Made by a program: the position numbers and the translations under genes. Shown in pieces: positions 12,455 through 24,693 of a stretch of 64,000 nucleotides of DNA (position 1 is the stretch's first letter; each line of letters starts with the position of its first letter). The stretch is from Daphnia pulex (taxonomy: Eukaryota; Arthropoda; Branchiopoda; Diplostraca; Daphniidae): the NCBI RefSeq assembly GCF_021134715.1, contig NC_060021.1:1054001-1118000 (forward strand), read 5' to 3'. The notes under the pieces were generated by a model that was not told the DNA's origin, made no database searches, and saw nothing but the letters and a program-made list of their open reading frames with translations.

Positions 12455-12720
12455 CAGTCATCGCCAAGGTTTGAACCATACGACCACAAGTTGAGATATT
12501 ACTAGCTCAGTACGCTATTGACAGCTACTATTCCTTGTATATTTTCAAATGTATCAGACTGGAAATGAATCACTAGGGGTATGGACTTAGAAAAATTTTC
12601 AGTCTCACACTAACGGTTTCGACAATTCTAGCCTACTTTAATTACTCAGATATATTTGAATTAAAAAAAGGAACAGTAGCTCAGTCAGTAGCATACTGAG
12701 CTAGTCGTCGAACAATCACT
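12455..12720. repeat. tRNA-like SINE fragments
   Basis: On the minus strand a B-box-like GGTTCAAACC lies near 12470. On the plus strand AGTAGCTCAGTCAGTAGC near 12675 resembles a tRNA A box. The pieces are degenerate and I cannot define one complete element. Weak support. Confidence 0.35.
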
Positions 12721-12721
12721 C

Positions 12722-13494
12722 ATGTCCATTTTCGGCATGGACATGGACGGAAGCATCTACAACTGGCAGCCGTTCAACCACCTGGGCGACACCTGCTCAT
12801 GGCTAGAGGTGATCCAGCGCTTTTGCACCGCCCTGGCCGACAATACAACTATCAAATCGCTGTCGCTGGCCAAACAGGTGCTGCGAGAGCGGAAGCAGAT
12901 GGAAGCGGTGACGGAGAGACTGGAGTCGCTGGTCAAAATTGGACACGGCAAGATGAAGGAGGTGGACAAGGCGAAGCAAATGATCGTCTTTGGCGACTCG
13001 CAGATCCAGTCGACGGACGAAGAGGAAGACGAGTGTTTCGTGAAGAAAATGAAGAAGAAGGTCGAGCTTCCGGCCGGAGAGTGGGTCTACAACTGCAACC
13101 GCTGCTACGTCACGTGCCACGACGCGTTCTTCAAGGAGGAACCGGTCGAGAACGGACATTTAAATCTGGAGGATCTTTACGCGTCACCGGCTACTGCTCC
13201 GTCTGCCCGGATCAGTGCAATTTGATTATGCCCTCGAACCAGCCCTACCGCTGGGTGTCGATTGAGAAGGTGACCAAGGTCTCGCCGAATCTCGGCAAAA
13301 TCGAAAGGAACGAAGCCGAAATCAAGTGGAAGGACATCAAGTCCAAGGGTCGAGATCTCATCAAAGTGCTGGAGAAGGATCTGGTCGAAAACGGCAAGGT
13401 CATCCTGGAACATTTCACAGCCACCTGGCGGTGCATCCAGAGGCTCAACAGGATCGCTCTCCGCAGACCGCGGTAACTCGTTCCTGACTCGGTA
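12722..13494 (+). pseudogene. Fragment of an AIG1/P-loop GTPase-like protein, C-terminal half, frameshifted
   Basis: A GC-rich, coding-like island in AT-rich repeats. From 12722 one frame gives about 150 residues with a coiled-coil-like charged stretch (SLAKQVLRERKQMEAVTERL) and a Cys/His cluster CNRCYVTCH. Near 13160-13180 the sense continues in another frame with CSVCP, an NQPYRW motif and a helical tail ending at a stop at 13476. A further shift near 13460 would read GNSFLTR up to a donor-like CGGTAAGT. The C-x2-C-x3-TCH ... C-x2-CP-x2-C pattern is one I associate with the region after the GTPase domain in large invertebrate AIG1-like proteins. The GTPase domain itself is absent, so this is a truncated remnant with two probable frameshifts. 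The family assignment is from memory. Confidence 0.55.
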
Positions 13495-14530
13495 AGTCTT
13501 TGACGTTCTCTACGACGCCGAACAGCTGATACAAGAATCCCTACTAACACGGCCCATCCTCTTTATGTAAGATGTAGATAAATATGGGATGGATAGATCC
13601 AGGTCGCAATTGTGGGGCGGTAGTATAGCGTAGGTATAAATTTATTCGGATCTAGGATGGGATCAAATAAAGAATATTCATCGTAGATCCACCAGCGTAT
13701 ATTCATTAACATACTGATTGTACATCAAAGTAATATACTCGGGGGTATGATTTTGTTGTGATACCATTTGGTACATATACAGAATGTGCATCACAGTATA
13801 ACCATATTAGGTACACAGTGGACGAAAAAGCTAAAAAATATCTCAATTTCCATTACTCCCAAACGTTTGTTCCATTGTACGAACAGTTGGTCAAATGGTT
13901 AGAGAGGTGAGCTACGGAATTGAAGGTCAGTAGTTCAAATCTCGGGGTAGACTTTTATCTTTTAATTTCTGACAGAAATCATATCCAAAGATGGATGTTA
14001 TTTAAGGATACTGTGTATACACAAATCGGTATATTCAAGGGACATACAAATGGTACGTGCGGGGAAGGGGAAATAAGGATAAACATGAAGCATTCCATGG
14101 ATATGCTGTTTGTATCTCCCTTATCCTTGGGAGTACGCTTCAGTCATATCCATGGTACATCGCTGTGTTAGTAGGGATTCGGCTTCCAGGACGGACTAGC
14201 AAGTTTGAGTTATAAGACGTTATTTAAATGTAATTATTTGCTATTTCATTTTCCGTGTAATTGTTCAGCTTGTAATAATGATTGTGGCAACTTGATCAAC
14301 CATTCAGATATCATTGGTCGCTGTATTTTTTAATTTTTATTATTTTGTCAAAAGAAAATTAGCGCATAAAAGAATAAATTCTCCATCTTCATTGCCAAAT
14401 GTATTTTTGATAAATTTCTAATAATAACTGGTACAAGTTGTTGGTATCTCTTTTGGAGAAGAAATATAAATTAACAATATAATAGTTTAGGCCTATTCAA
14501 GCAATTAGCAACAAATGGTGCGGACTAAAT
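13495..14530. other. Noncoding stretch with a tRNA-like piece
   Basis: AT-rich, without a supported gene. At 13887-13943 (plus) TTGGTCAAATGGTTAGAG and GTTCAAATCTC resemble tRNA A and B boxes, so this is probably another SINE head. CCATGGATATG near 14095 is mirrored by CATATCCATGG near 14146. The rest should include the 3' UTR of the first collagen-like gene. Confidence 0.45.
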
Positions 14531-16769
14531 TTAACCAATTCCAGGAACTCCGGGCACTCCTGGACTTCCGGGAATTCCATTTTGACCTGCCGGCCCGGCC
14601 TCTCCCGGTATTCCATTCACACCCGGCAAACCTGAAATTCAAATTGGTTTTCAAAATTACAAAATGTGATGACATTTCAGCTCGACTAATTATTGAGCTT
14701 ACCTGGACTACCGGGCGATCCCGGTGATCCCGGACTGCCAGGGGTACCTCCTGTGCCTGGCGTTCCTCCAGTGCCAGGAGTTCCTTCCGGACCAACCGCT
14801 CCTGGAATTCCGGGCTCGCCAGACTCGCCAGGTAATCCAGGAGTGCCTGGATCTCCGTTATCGCCGGCCGTTCCATGTAGGCCGTGAAGTCCCGGATCTC
14901 CGCCTTTAATTTTTTTTAATGGTTTAAGTAAATTTTTTTTAAAATTGACTACCGTATCATAAAAGAGTATTTAGATTTACCTTTTCCGTCCGTTCCGTCT
15001 TGGCCGGGCGTGCCACTTGGCCCAACAGGACCTTGACATCAAAATCTTATATGTAGACCAATATTATTTGTTGTCATCTTATTAAATTATCTATACCTTG
15101 AGCTCCTGTTTGTCCATCTTGGCCTTCTTGTCCATCCGTACCATCTTGGCCGAATTGGCCGGCTGTGCCGTCACTGCCGTCCTTTCCGTCTTGCCCCGGT
15201 GGCCCTATATCAAAATTCCAATTATTTCAGTTGTCTGCTGGTGAATGGGCAATTAATATCCTTTACCTGGCGGTCCCGGAGCTCCGTCCTGTCCATCCTT
15301 TCCGTTTTGGCCATCTCTGCCATCCTGGCCGTCCTTGCCGTTTTCGCCCGGCGATCCCGGCGGACCTTGAGCTCCATCTTGCCCGTCTCGCCCATCTTTT
15401 CCATCCTGCCCATTTGTTCCAGACAATCCTGTTTCGTAATTTTTTAAATTTTAACAGCTGTGATGGAATTTAAGTTAAAATGATCTTGTTACCTGTCAGG
15501 CCGGGAGCTCCGTCTTGTCCATCTTTGCCATCCTTGCCTTCGACTCCATCTCGACCGTCTTTTCCATTAGTTCCGTCTCTCCCTTTTATCCAAATTTTAA
15601 AAATAATTGTAGAAAAATTGACTGGAACAAACTGATAGAGTTGCGAATACCTGAAACGCCGGGAACACCCGGCGGGCCTTGTGATCCTTGTACTCCTGGC
15701 GGCCCCTGAACGCCCTGAACGCCGGAAGAACCCTGAACACCTTGCAATCCTTGGGGCCCTTGCACGCCAGGCGGTCCTAGCGTGCCTGGCATTCCATCTC
15801 GTCCGTCTTTCCCCGGAGGCCCTATAATTAATATTCATTTGATGCGCTTTTACAACCGTCAATGAAAATTAATTTTGACTTGTACCTGGTGGCCCCATTA
15901 AGTTGAAGAACCACGGCAACCCAGAGCCACTGGATTGTTTCTTTTTGTGATAATAATGCTGCTGATGATGATCCTCCTCATCGTCTTCATCCCGAACGAT
16001 ACCGGAAGGTTTGCGATTTTTCGAATTGGGTTTTCTTCTTCTTTTAGTTTGGTTAGTAGCCGACGGCCAGACGGGCCTTCTGGCTTCGGCTATTCCGCCT
16101 AAATTGAACGAATTCAAATCTTGGCGCTCCAATTTGTCGTCGTCGTCGTGTCTTATTAGCGGATAATTAATGCGCAATCCGGCGACGCTGCTCTTCTTCA
16201 AAGCCACCAGACCCGTTTGACCCATGGACGACAGTATCCTCGACCATTCGCCTTTACTTTTGGATTGTTCACGGCTGGAAACGGGACGGCGATGGCCTAA
16301 TCAACTGAGAACAAATTAGGCCCAGCAAAAATTTCAATTTGGCACATCCACACATTGCGCAATGTTGGAACCCCTACCGTAATTGACGATGACCCGCGAT
16401 GGATGGTCCCACATTTCGTAATGAGACCGGACTGGTGGCGGCCAAGAGTCAAGTGATGGATATCCATCATCGTGAAAATAATTCGGATATCTGTAAACTC
16501 GTCTGGGATGTAATTCCTGTCTGTAATAGTGTCCCCTAAGCTGGTAAGGGAAATAAGAGCGACTGGATCGAGTAAAATGAATTGCCCGGCTGTCAATAAC
16601 TGTCGAGTTGCCCGTCGGGAACGCCAAATAAGCCGCTACCAAGTACACTAAAGGTCCAACAACAAACTGCAACACGAAAAAATAACACAGAGAGACAATC
16701 AAATAAAAAAAAAGAATAGACTTTCATTGATGGAAAAACAACAAAATGTCAATTTACCAGAAACTTCAT
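14531..16769 (-). CDS. Secreted collagen-like protein, paralogue 1 (10 exons)
   Basis: Exons read downward: 16769-16758, 16666-16378, 16296-15886, 15821-15651, 15582-15493, 15428-15267, 15204-15097, 15031-14981, 14903-14703, 14631-14531. All junctions are GT-AG and in phase, giving about 531 residues. A 12-nt first exon (MKFL) joins a hydrophobic segment to form the signal peptide, ending near AAYLA. Residues about 22-100 are Tyr/Arg/Pro-rich. Then comes [19 protein letters not shown], shared with the two paralogues, a Lys/His/Asp-rich linker and [11 protein letters not shown]. Gly-X-Y repeats fill the rest, with many GQDGKDG-type polar triplets and brief interruptions. Every collagen intron splits the first base of a codon, usually Gly. 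The protein ends inside the collagen region with no NC1 or fibrillar C-propeptide. It is probably an extracellular matrix or cuticle component; the exact role is unknown. An ATG at 16702 was rejected because it lies in intron 1. Confidence 0.85.
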
Positions 16770-16892
16770 GTTGTTGGCGATCACTTGAGCAGCGAAAATC
16801 AAATCTACTCGTCCGAGATGTTTTCGTTCAAGTCCAGCAGATTTATCACGTTGCAAACGCCATCACTACTACTGGCGCCCAGCTCAGTTCGG

Positions 16893-16928
16893 GGACTGAT
16901 GTGAGCGCACTCACGCCGAGTTCAAATA
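16893..16928 (-). promoter_or_regulatory. Candidate core promoter of collagen-like paralogue 1
   Basis: On the minus strand TATTTGAA (16928-16921) lies about 31 bp before an arthropod-type initiator TCAGT (16899-16895), which would start a 5' UTR of about 125 bp before the ATG. Between them is a short palindrome, GTGAGCGCACTCAC (16901-16914). Sequence-only guess. Confidence 0.3.
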
Positions 16929-18168
16929 GAAAGCGCTATAGACTAAAGCGTTCACCTTTATTATTTTCTTTTTTTCTTAACAATAAGAATCCCTTAGGTA
17001 TTTTTGTTATTTTTTTTTTCTTCTTCTGAGCTTTCGTAAGTCCCCGAAGGGCGGATGCAAAGTGGGTTAGGTCAGCATATACAACAACGTCTCTCTCCCG
17101 CTGCAGCACTGTTCACAATTTTCAGCTTTGGGCGTGAACTTTTTTACAAACTCAAAGCACGGACCAACTACCTGACGTGTAGCCGCATAACCTTTAACCG
17201 TTAAGTGAACGCAAGTCTAATCGACATGTAGCAAAAGCTCACGTGCGCGTTTGCCTTTATAACGCCAAATCATTTTCTTTCGAGTGACATTTGAATTCCC
17301 GCGCGCAACTAGTCGTCGGCAGACCCAAAATATAGGATTCTTTTCTTTTACGATTTTTGTTATATTTCCCGATTTTTAGAATGTTTTTTTATCTTTCCGC
17401 AAGAGCGTAATAAAATGCGATTTAAGTGTTTGCGCGATTGCGGAAGATATCTAATAATACCTTGCAGTGTGTGTTATTTTCTCTTCCGCATTTGGTCAGA
17501 AAAGGAGAAGCTCGGAAAGAGACTCTCAAAAAATTTTGCAGACTCTAAACATTGCGCGGGGACCACGCAATAAAAAATCTGCAATGCGGCGATTTCGAGA
17601 TTGTGGACACGCGACCCGAACACGACAATTTAAAATTTTAACGAGCGGAAAGGTAGCCTAGGCGTGAGACGACTCTCGTATTTTTCATTTGAGGACTTTT
17701 ATCGAAAATTCCGCGAATGTTACACGAATTAAATTTTTACTTTTATGTCTGTACAACACGTAAAATCGCAATTTCTTGTTCAGCTTTTCTGTCTTGTGTA
17801 CATTCATGTCCTATTTCAGAAGGATGCGCATTTTGAAAGGAAAACAGGATTTTTAAAAAAATGTTGAAGGTTCACTGGCCGTCCCCCGCCGAGCCCCAAA
17901 AGCAAATGCCGTCACACACGAGAATAGGAAGAAAGAAAAAAAAAGTCGTACCGTAGGCCCCTATATTATTATTATAGTGAATGATTACAGGTGAAATAGA
18001 GTGGATTTACACATGCAGGCAAACTTATATACTGTAGCCCAAATACAGTCCGGTTTAAATTTTTTAATATCGTTGCCTATGTAGCGCGCTCAGCAGAAGC
18101 GAGTATATATAAATATAGTGTACGATTTTTATACGTTTGATAAATTGTGAATTATGTCCTACTAATAA

Positions 18169-18225
18169 GCGAACTTGGCGTACCCGGCGAACCCGGCGAA
18201 CCTGAACCGTTTATTCCCTTTTGAG
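18169..18225 (+). other. Isolated Gly-X-Y-like patch
   Basis: The plus strand reads ELGVPGEPGEPEPFIPF followed by a stop. This is two to three collagen-type triplets outside any gene model and on the strand opposite the three collagen-like genes. It is preceded by AATAAG, which could pass as an acceptor. Too short to call an exon; chance or a decayed exon are equally possible. Confidence 0.2.
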
Positions 18226-21200
18226 TTTTAGAATTTCTTTTTCCGTGTTTGGATATTTTTATTGTATACATCGTTGCCAATAGAATCTGCATGTAAATCG
18301 TCAATTTTGATTTACTTTTAGCTTATATGCCCATACACCTGCACACACAAGGACATTGGGAGGGTTGAAGTTAATATATAGAGTCTAGCGGAGTCTAGAC
18401 AAATAATTGTCGGATCGAGAGAATATTAATGTAGGGGGCAAGGCAAAAGGTATTTTTGCAATCAAGATATGGCACTAAAGACACAGTCGAATGAGAGCTT
18501 TCAAATTCAAAAGCTCGCGCCGTTATAATTCATTCAAACAATCATATAGCCATCTACCGAATTTTTGTCGAAAGATCTGGCTGATTGTAGGCTACTCTTT
18601 GCATAGCAACTGCGTGCCCACCCAGCAACCGGTATTTGATTGTTTATACCAGTTTCCGGATTGGAATTAGAATACAGTTATATACCCGTAATTTCTGCAC
18701 TATCTGTGCTCAGTGCTGCATCGTCACCATTAAAATGCGCACATTTTACGCAAATGACAGTTAGACGAATTGACAAGAGCGGGAAAATTCCCGCGGGATA
18801 TTTGTTTCACCCAATGCTCCCATTCATCAAGATATACTCCAGAGATAAACACCGCACGCAAAGCTCTCGCAATTTGTTCGAGTCACCGGAGCCTGTCTGA
18901 AATTGACTACAGGCGATTAATATCAGACGTATGCTGGGTGTGTTAATTTATTTTATTTTTTGAGGGGTTTCAGAAAAAAAGAAGCAGCCTGAAATATTTC
19001 ACGGTTTTCCTCTTCAATCTAAATGCCATCCTCCCTTTTTTAGAGTGACTGATGATCGAGGCTTTTCTGCATGGGATAACTGTAATGCGTTACATAGTGC
19101 GCTATCGCTATATAGAAGTAGCCTTTTAGAAGCAACCAGCATAGTCCATTTATTCTTCTACAGCGATTTGATTTTTTTGGCGCTCAAAAATAGAACCTTA
19201 TCTATCGGCATTCAGATTGGTTTGACATTTCTCGGATCTTGGATTTTTTTTCCTGGATAGTTCACGACGCTATGTCGCATCGTCGCGCCTTTTTAGACAG
19301 ATGCTGCTGCTGTATAGGGTTAGATAACATTTTCCAGATGGCGACAAAAAACATACTGCACATCTGAAATTCCAATCACTTTATAATAACTCTTCCAATA
19401 GCTCTGTAATAAATCTGATTATTCCCAATAAATTTATGGACTCTGATAACAACTTGGGCGTTTGATTTTGAGACTGGATATTATTATAGTCTATAGGCGG
19501 ATTTATATAAGAGCATGCTATGCATATAGCTGGATATAGGCACAGCAGATATAGTGATGTGTATCTACCAGCATCTCCACGATCTTGGAATAAGATTAAA
19601 ATAGCAATTTGTTACAAGCTCAACGAGCCCCCCGTCGAAGATGACGCAGGATAATTATTATGATTCTCCGCGTGATTCCCCGAACTCAAAAGGCATTGAG
19701 CGTATAATTATCTCTCTAGTCTAAATCGGGTAGAGACCCATTTTTGGTCACTGATGGGGGGTCGATGGCCTCATTTATTACAACATTTATTTTCACATGT
19801 CTGTGTAATTTCCGTGCGTTTGGCACAGACCAACGACTTTGAGCGCGTAATACGTAATATAGCCCAGTGACTGCTTTCAGGTGTTGTCTAGAGTAGTCTA
19901 GACATGGTTTAACAAAGTGCTGCTGCTGCAGTCAGAAAAATGTGGAGAACTGTGCTAAGGTGTGATTGCCAATCTATTAGGGCCTACACAAAATGTACAA
20001 GGAGAATGTGTGCGTGAGAAAAAACTGGGTCTTATTACCATTTTTATTATTCAAATTCCGTGTGTGTGGATGCTCCCGGCCGCGCCCGACCCCACATAAT
20101 AAACAAAATGGAGTGAAATTGTTTTTTCTATTTTTTTTCCTTGGCTAGACTTTTATTTTTAATTCTTGGTTTATAATAGCCTATCTGTACATTTCCATCT
20201 TCTGTGCGCAAGTTATGTGTGTCTACTCACCATAGGTACACAGTTGAAGGGGATTTGCTGGAATGTTATACTTATTTTGCATTCCAGGTGGTAGGCCCTA
20301 CGCCTCTCCAACAAATCACGAGAAAGTAATTAAAAACTGCTGCCATACGCCCAGTAAAATGTAAATAAAGAGGATGCAAGAATCAAAGAAAAAAATAAAT
20401 TATATGTGTACCGAGTTGAACCGAGAAATGAAATAATCGCAATAGCTGACGTAATATATATTATACTTGGGAAAAAGTGAATTTAAATCTAGCGAGTTAA
20501 ATGAGCTTTTAAGTTGTCTGCCAGTATGAATAGTTACGTAATAAAATGTGTAGTAAATGTCAAGCGTAAATACAGAATTTATTATTACATTACAAAATGG
20601 TCAACCGGGTGCGGCCAAAATAAGGATTTTCTAATGGCCGCGTAACGTGTATATCGCGTTTACGGTCACGCCATTAACTTTCATAATAGTCTCCCATTAC
20701 GTATAGATATTATTGCCAAGCTTATGGGCTATAGACCTATTGAAAATTGCCCGTGAAATTTTGGTTTTCTTTCCTTTCTCTTCTTTATTTTATAATTCAC
20801 GTCACGTTTCATATTTTGACGTTGAAAACCTCATCCGAATAACATCCGATCGGCTCCAGACGGACCATCACTTCTATAGACGACAGACTATTATTATACA
20901 TGCATGCGTCTATATTAGCTATATTACCATGAGACAAGCGTGATTTTTTTCACGGTTAACGGGACTTTTGAAAGGGTTGGATATTGCCGTTTACTTTTCG
21001 CACCACTTTGTGCAAAGCAAACTTATTTTTTACACTAAAATGCGCATGTCTTTTTCTTTATAAGAATTGGCTATACATATGTGGGTAATATAGGCCCTAC
21101 CTAATATAATATACGTAGTATTATATAACTCCCGTGGCGATATATAGTCGAAAGAATGACAGCTGGCGGCAGCAGAGTCAGAGTGAATAATTCTATTTGA

Positions 21201-23696
21201 TCCATTACTATTGCCGCGATTGATATCGCGCTGGTATAATCAAAGCTATAGAAGCTTTATAGCTAATAATAGAGCTTAAGAAGTTCTCACAGAAAATAGA
21301 ATGGGTTGAGTTGTTAAGTCCATTTCGTGCTGCTACCACTGGAGTTCAATTCTGAAGACTGTTCCATTTTCAGCCACAGTTTGGTTTTTAAGTAAAAATA
21401 TCTGATTGAAATCGTCCACTGACGAACACAATTTCAAAATCGTTTCGTGGTTCGGGTCGAACGCTGACTCACGCTAGGCGACCCTTCCCTATTCCGAAAG
21501 GAAATGAATACGTAAAAAAAAGTTTAACATTCCCAGAAAGTAAAAAAAAACAAAATCATGTTTCCGTTATTTATTTATTTCTTTTTTGCAAGCAAATCTG
21601 ATCAAACAATGTATAGGCATACTACGATTATCCACAATGACTTGCTATCCGTTTTGGGTTTTATTTTCACATCTCCATCTCAGTCAGAGCGATCAATTAC
21701 CTACACATAAATATTGATACTCCCGGGCAATCAACCGCAGGTGTCCGCTTATATAGAAGAGTCTCTTCCTCTCTCAAAAATAAATAGAAAAAATAAAACC
21801 AGGTTGGTCAAGGGGTCGGGCAATTCAAGGCATTTTGAAAAAAAAAAAAAAAAAATACAAATTAAAAAAGACATCAACAAAGGAGTTCCCCTTTTTGCCC
21901 TTTGAGCTGAGAACTTACCAGAAAAATTTCCAATGCTGCACTGATGCTGCCCATAGCCCATTGGGTTTGGTCGAAAGACAAATGCTGTAAGAACCGTCAG
22001 GTCATCATCCGCTGTATCACGTTCTATACATGGTACAGTGCAAATATCATTGAACATTCAGTTTATTATGAAGTCCGGTGGCCTCGTACATGACGGCATG
22101 AATGTCCGCAAGACATATTCCGGACCTTGTTATTTTTTACACGATTTGTCTGGATGGTTGGATGACGAATCGTCACAGCTAGCATTCCCCCGCAACATTC
22201 TTTATTAACCACGTCATTCCTGAAAATTCCTCAGATCTTTATTGCATTTGGTATTATACTTCAGACATCACTTTTAAGTCCGAGTTTTTTTTTCTTTTAA
22301 ATCAATTTCGCTCGCATTTAGATTTGACTTCCGTGCTGTGTCTATATGTTGACCTGCACTTGGCTCACGATGACTTGGACAGATTGAGTGGCTTTCAAAG
22401 GTTCAAAGTGCCTCCTGGAAAGCTAATACGAATGTGTGCTACCGTAACCAGATAATATAACCCCAAAAGTGTTATCAAATAGTTTGCACGTTCAAACTTC
22501 CCGCTCACGCACACACTCTGAGTCCCTATATAGACTGGGGGTAGTATAAGAGCTAGTTTATAGGAAAGTGGAGAAGATAAGCTGGAATGAGACCGACCGA
22601 ATAATAATGCATTATTTTGAAAAGAAATAAAAGAAACGATATAAACTTGAAGGATTAATTTTATACGACGTTATAAAGTGATTCTATTTAGTGACGGAGT
22701 AATGACTGATTAGTCAGGGAAATTTAGAAGAATAATATAACTCGTATTTATACACGAATATCATTACAGCAGATGGTAAATGCGCACATGTTTGATGAGA
22801 TGAACTGATGCGTGATTAGCATCTCATTTTGGAATTGTGCTGGTATATCATCAAATTCATTTATAAAAGCGATAAGTGATTCCAAAAATCCATAAGAGCA
22901 CTTTAAATTCCTTGTGTTCCTTTATCAATGTTTCGGAAAACCTAGGCCCATTATAGAATGTTCCGCTTATTCCGCTGTATAACTGTAATAACATCACGGG
23001 GAAATTATATGCAAACATCTATAACAATAATTCTCCGTTGTTTTTGTGAACGCAAATTCCATATTATATTTGTCTCCTCGACTAGACTAAAGCAAAATTC
23101 CTGTAATCATTCATCATTCTTCTGTTTCGCATACCCAACGGTATATTCGCATTCATTTTTATAGAAGCCAAAAGTCTTCCAGAGGAATCGCTCATTCTCT
23201 GCTGATGCCATTCACTAAGGTTTCACGCTAGGAAATGTTATACCTATATAATACGCCGTGGATCTTCAAGTTGATTTTTCATTTTTTCCCACGTTATAAA
23301 CCATCGTCAGTTATATTCTTGCAGGTGTTGGCGGACTCGGGATGACGTATGAAAATCGTCCACAGCCAACTCCAAACCGCTCGCTGATTAGCATCTCGTT
23401 TTGGACTGGATTTATTTTTCCGTTAATATTCTGTACCCAGTGATGTGCAAGGCAGGTCAGCTTTGTAACATTTAATATCAAAACGGGTATGCAGCATTTA
23501 GCGAGGTTTCATCGCTGTCCGTTTATGGTCCAAGGCAAAAGGGCAACATCCGAGCGTGAACTCTCCGGGGAAAAAAAGAAAACGCCGAGTGCGCCGGTTT
23601 GGATTTCTCTGTTTTTATTTTTCGGTTTTTTCATCCGACATATACGTGCGCAGTCTGTCTGTTTAGCAAGGTCACATAAATTAACATAAAGGATTA

Positions 23697-23728
<32 letters not shown>
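23697..23728. repeat. CT microsatellite
   Basis: A (TC)n run of about 32 bp, interrupted once by TTCT, followed by a GCGCGCGGG segment. Confidence 0.9.
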
Positions 23729-24693
23729 GCGCGCGGGCCCGACCGCTGCTGAATAACGATCAAACACGCAGCGCTAGACGAGTCCGCAAAACATATCACT
23801 CACAGTTTCACTATATAATATCGGGAAGGCCGATCTTTTCGGATCTTTTTTCATTCGCCCAACTGATTGGGCCATCAAACCGATTCCGTTTCATTTCCAT
23901 GCAAGTCCGGAGCAGAGAGTCCAACGGTCAAAGTAATGCCAGCCGCACCCATTGCCACAAGAGAGATACACAAGTTGGATGGTGTCTGACATCGGTTTGA
24001 CCGTTTGACGTTCGGATACTTAATTTCTTCGGGTGTACAAAGAAGCGACCGCGCCTGAGATGTGACCCCGCGCCGTATTTAATATAGCCCGTGTAGCTTT
24101 TTTTTTTCTTTTTTGGGAGGCGCTGTTGTGGGTCCCTGATGAAGCAATGCCTTGCGCACACGTCACCAATGCGTACGTGGTCGTTAAAATGTGCGCACGC
24201 TTTCACGGTCAAAAGTTGAACGTCAGTTCGGTTGGATTTTGGCCAGCGTATTTATTCCATTTGTATTTCCTTTCAATTATTATCAGCACATTCACATCTT
24301 TCAAATAAGTGATGGTACATGTATTAATAGACAAGTCTTGAAAAATCATGTTATGTGTTTGAAAGGTTGAATTGCTATCTATAAGATTATGCTCCTTAGC
24401 TATTCTTTTGTAAGACCACCAACTTTTATTGGAGGTGATAAGACATTTCAAATTTGACGGGTGAAATCAAAGCGCGAAAGAACATGAATTTCAATTTGTA
24501 TTACATCATTACATGGTTGGAATAGATCATAGAACATATTTAATGAAAACATCAAATTGACACTGCCCCCCGTAAAATTATCTCCCAACATTGCCGTAAC
24601 CAAATAAAACAAATCGACATTTTCTTTAAATGTGAAATCATTAACTGAAATAAGTTGTTGGAATTTTTAATTTGCTGAAAGAAATCTTTCAGT

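Larger units (their letters stand above)
16929..24693. other. 7.8-kb region between collagen-like paralogues 1 and 2
   Basis: No supported gene on either strand; the longest ORFs are short and lack codon structure or splice context. It has less repeat content than the rest of the window and could hold regulatory sequence. Notable points are a short collagen-like patch at 18169-18225 (plus), and a CT microsatellite at 23697-23728. A poly-A run lies near 21838-21855. Confidence 0.5.

Noticed and set aside
16334..16702. ATG at 16702 as start of collagen-like paralogue 1
   Set aside because: The first residues translate an intron. A GTTGCAG acceptor at 16667 and the four-codon exon at 16758-16769 match the structure of paralogue 3.
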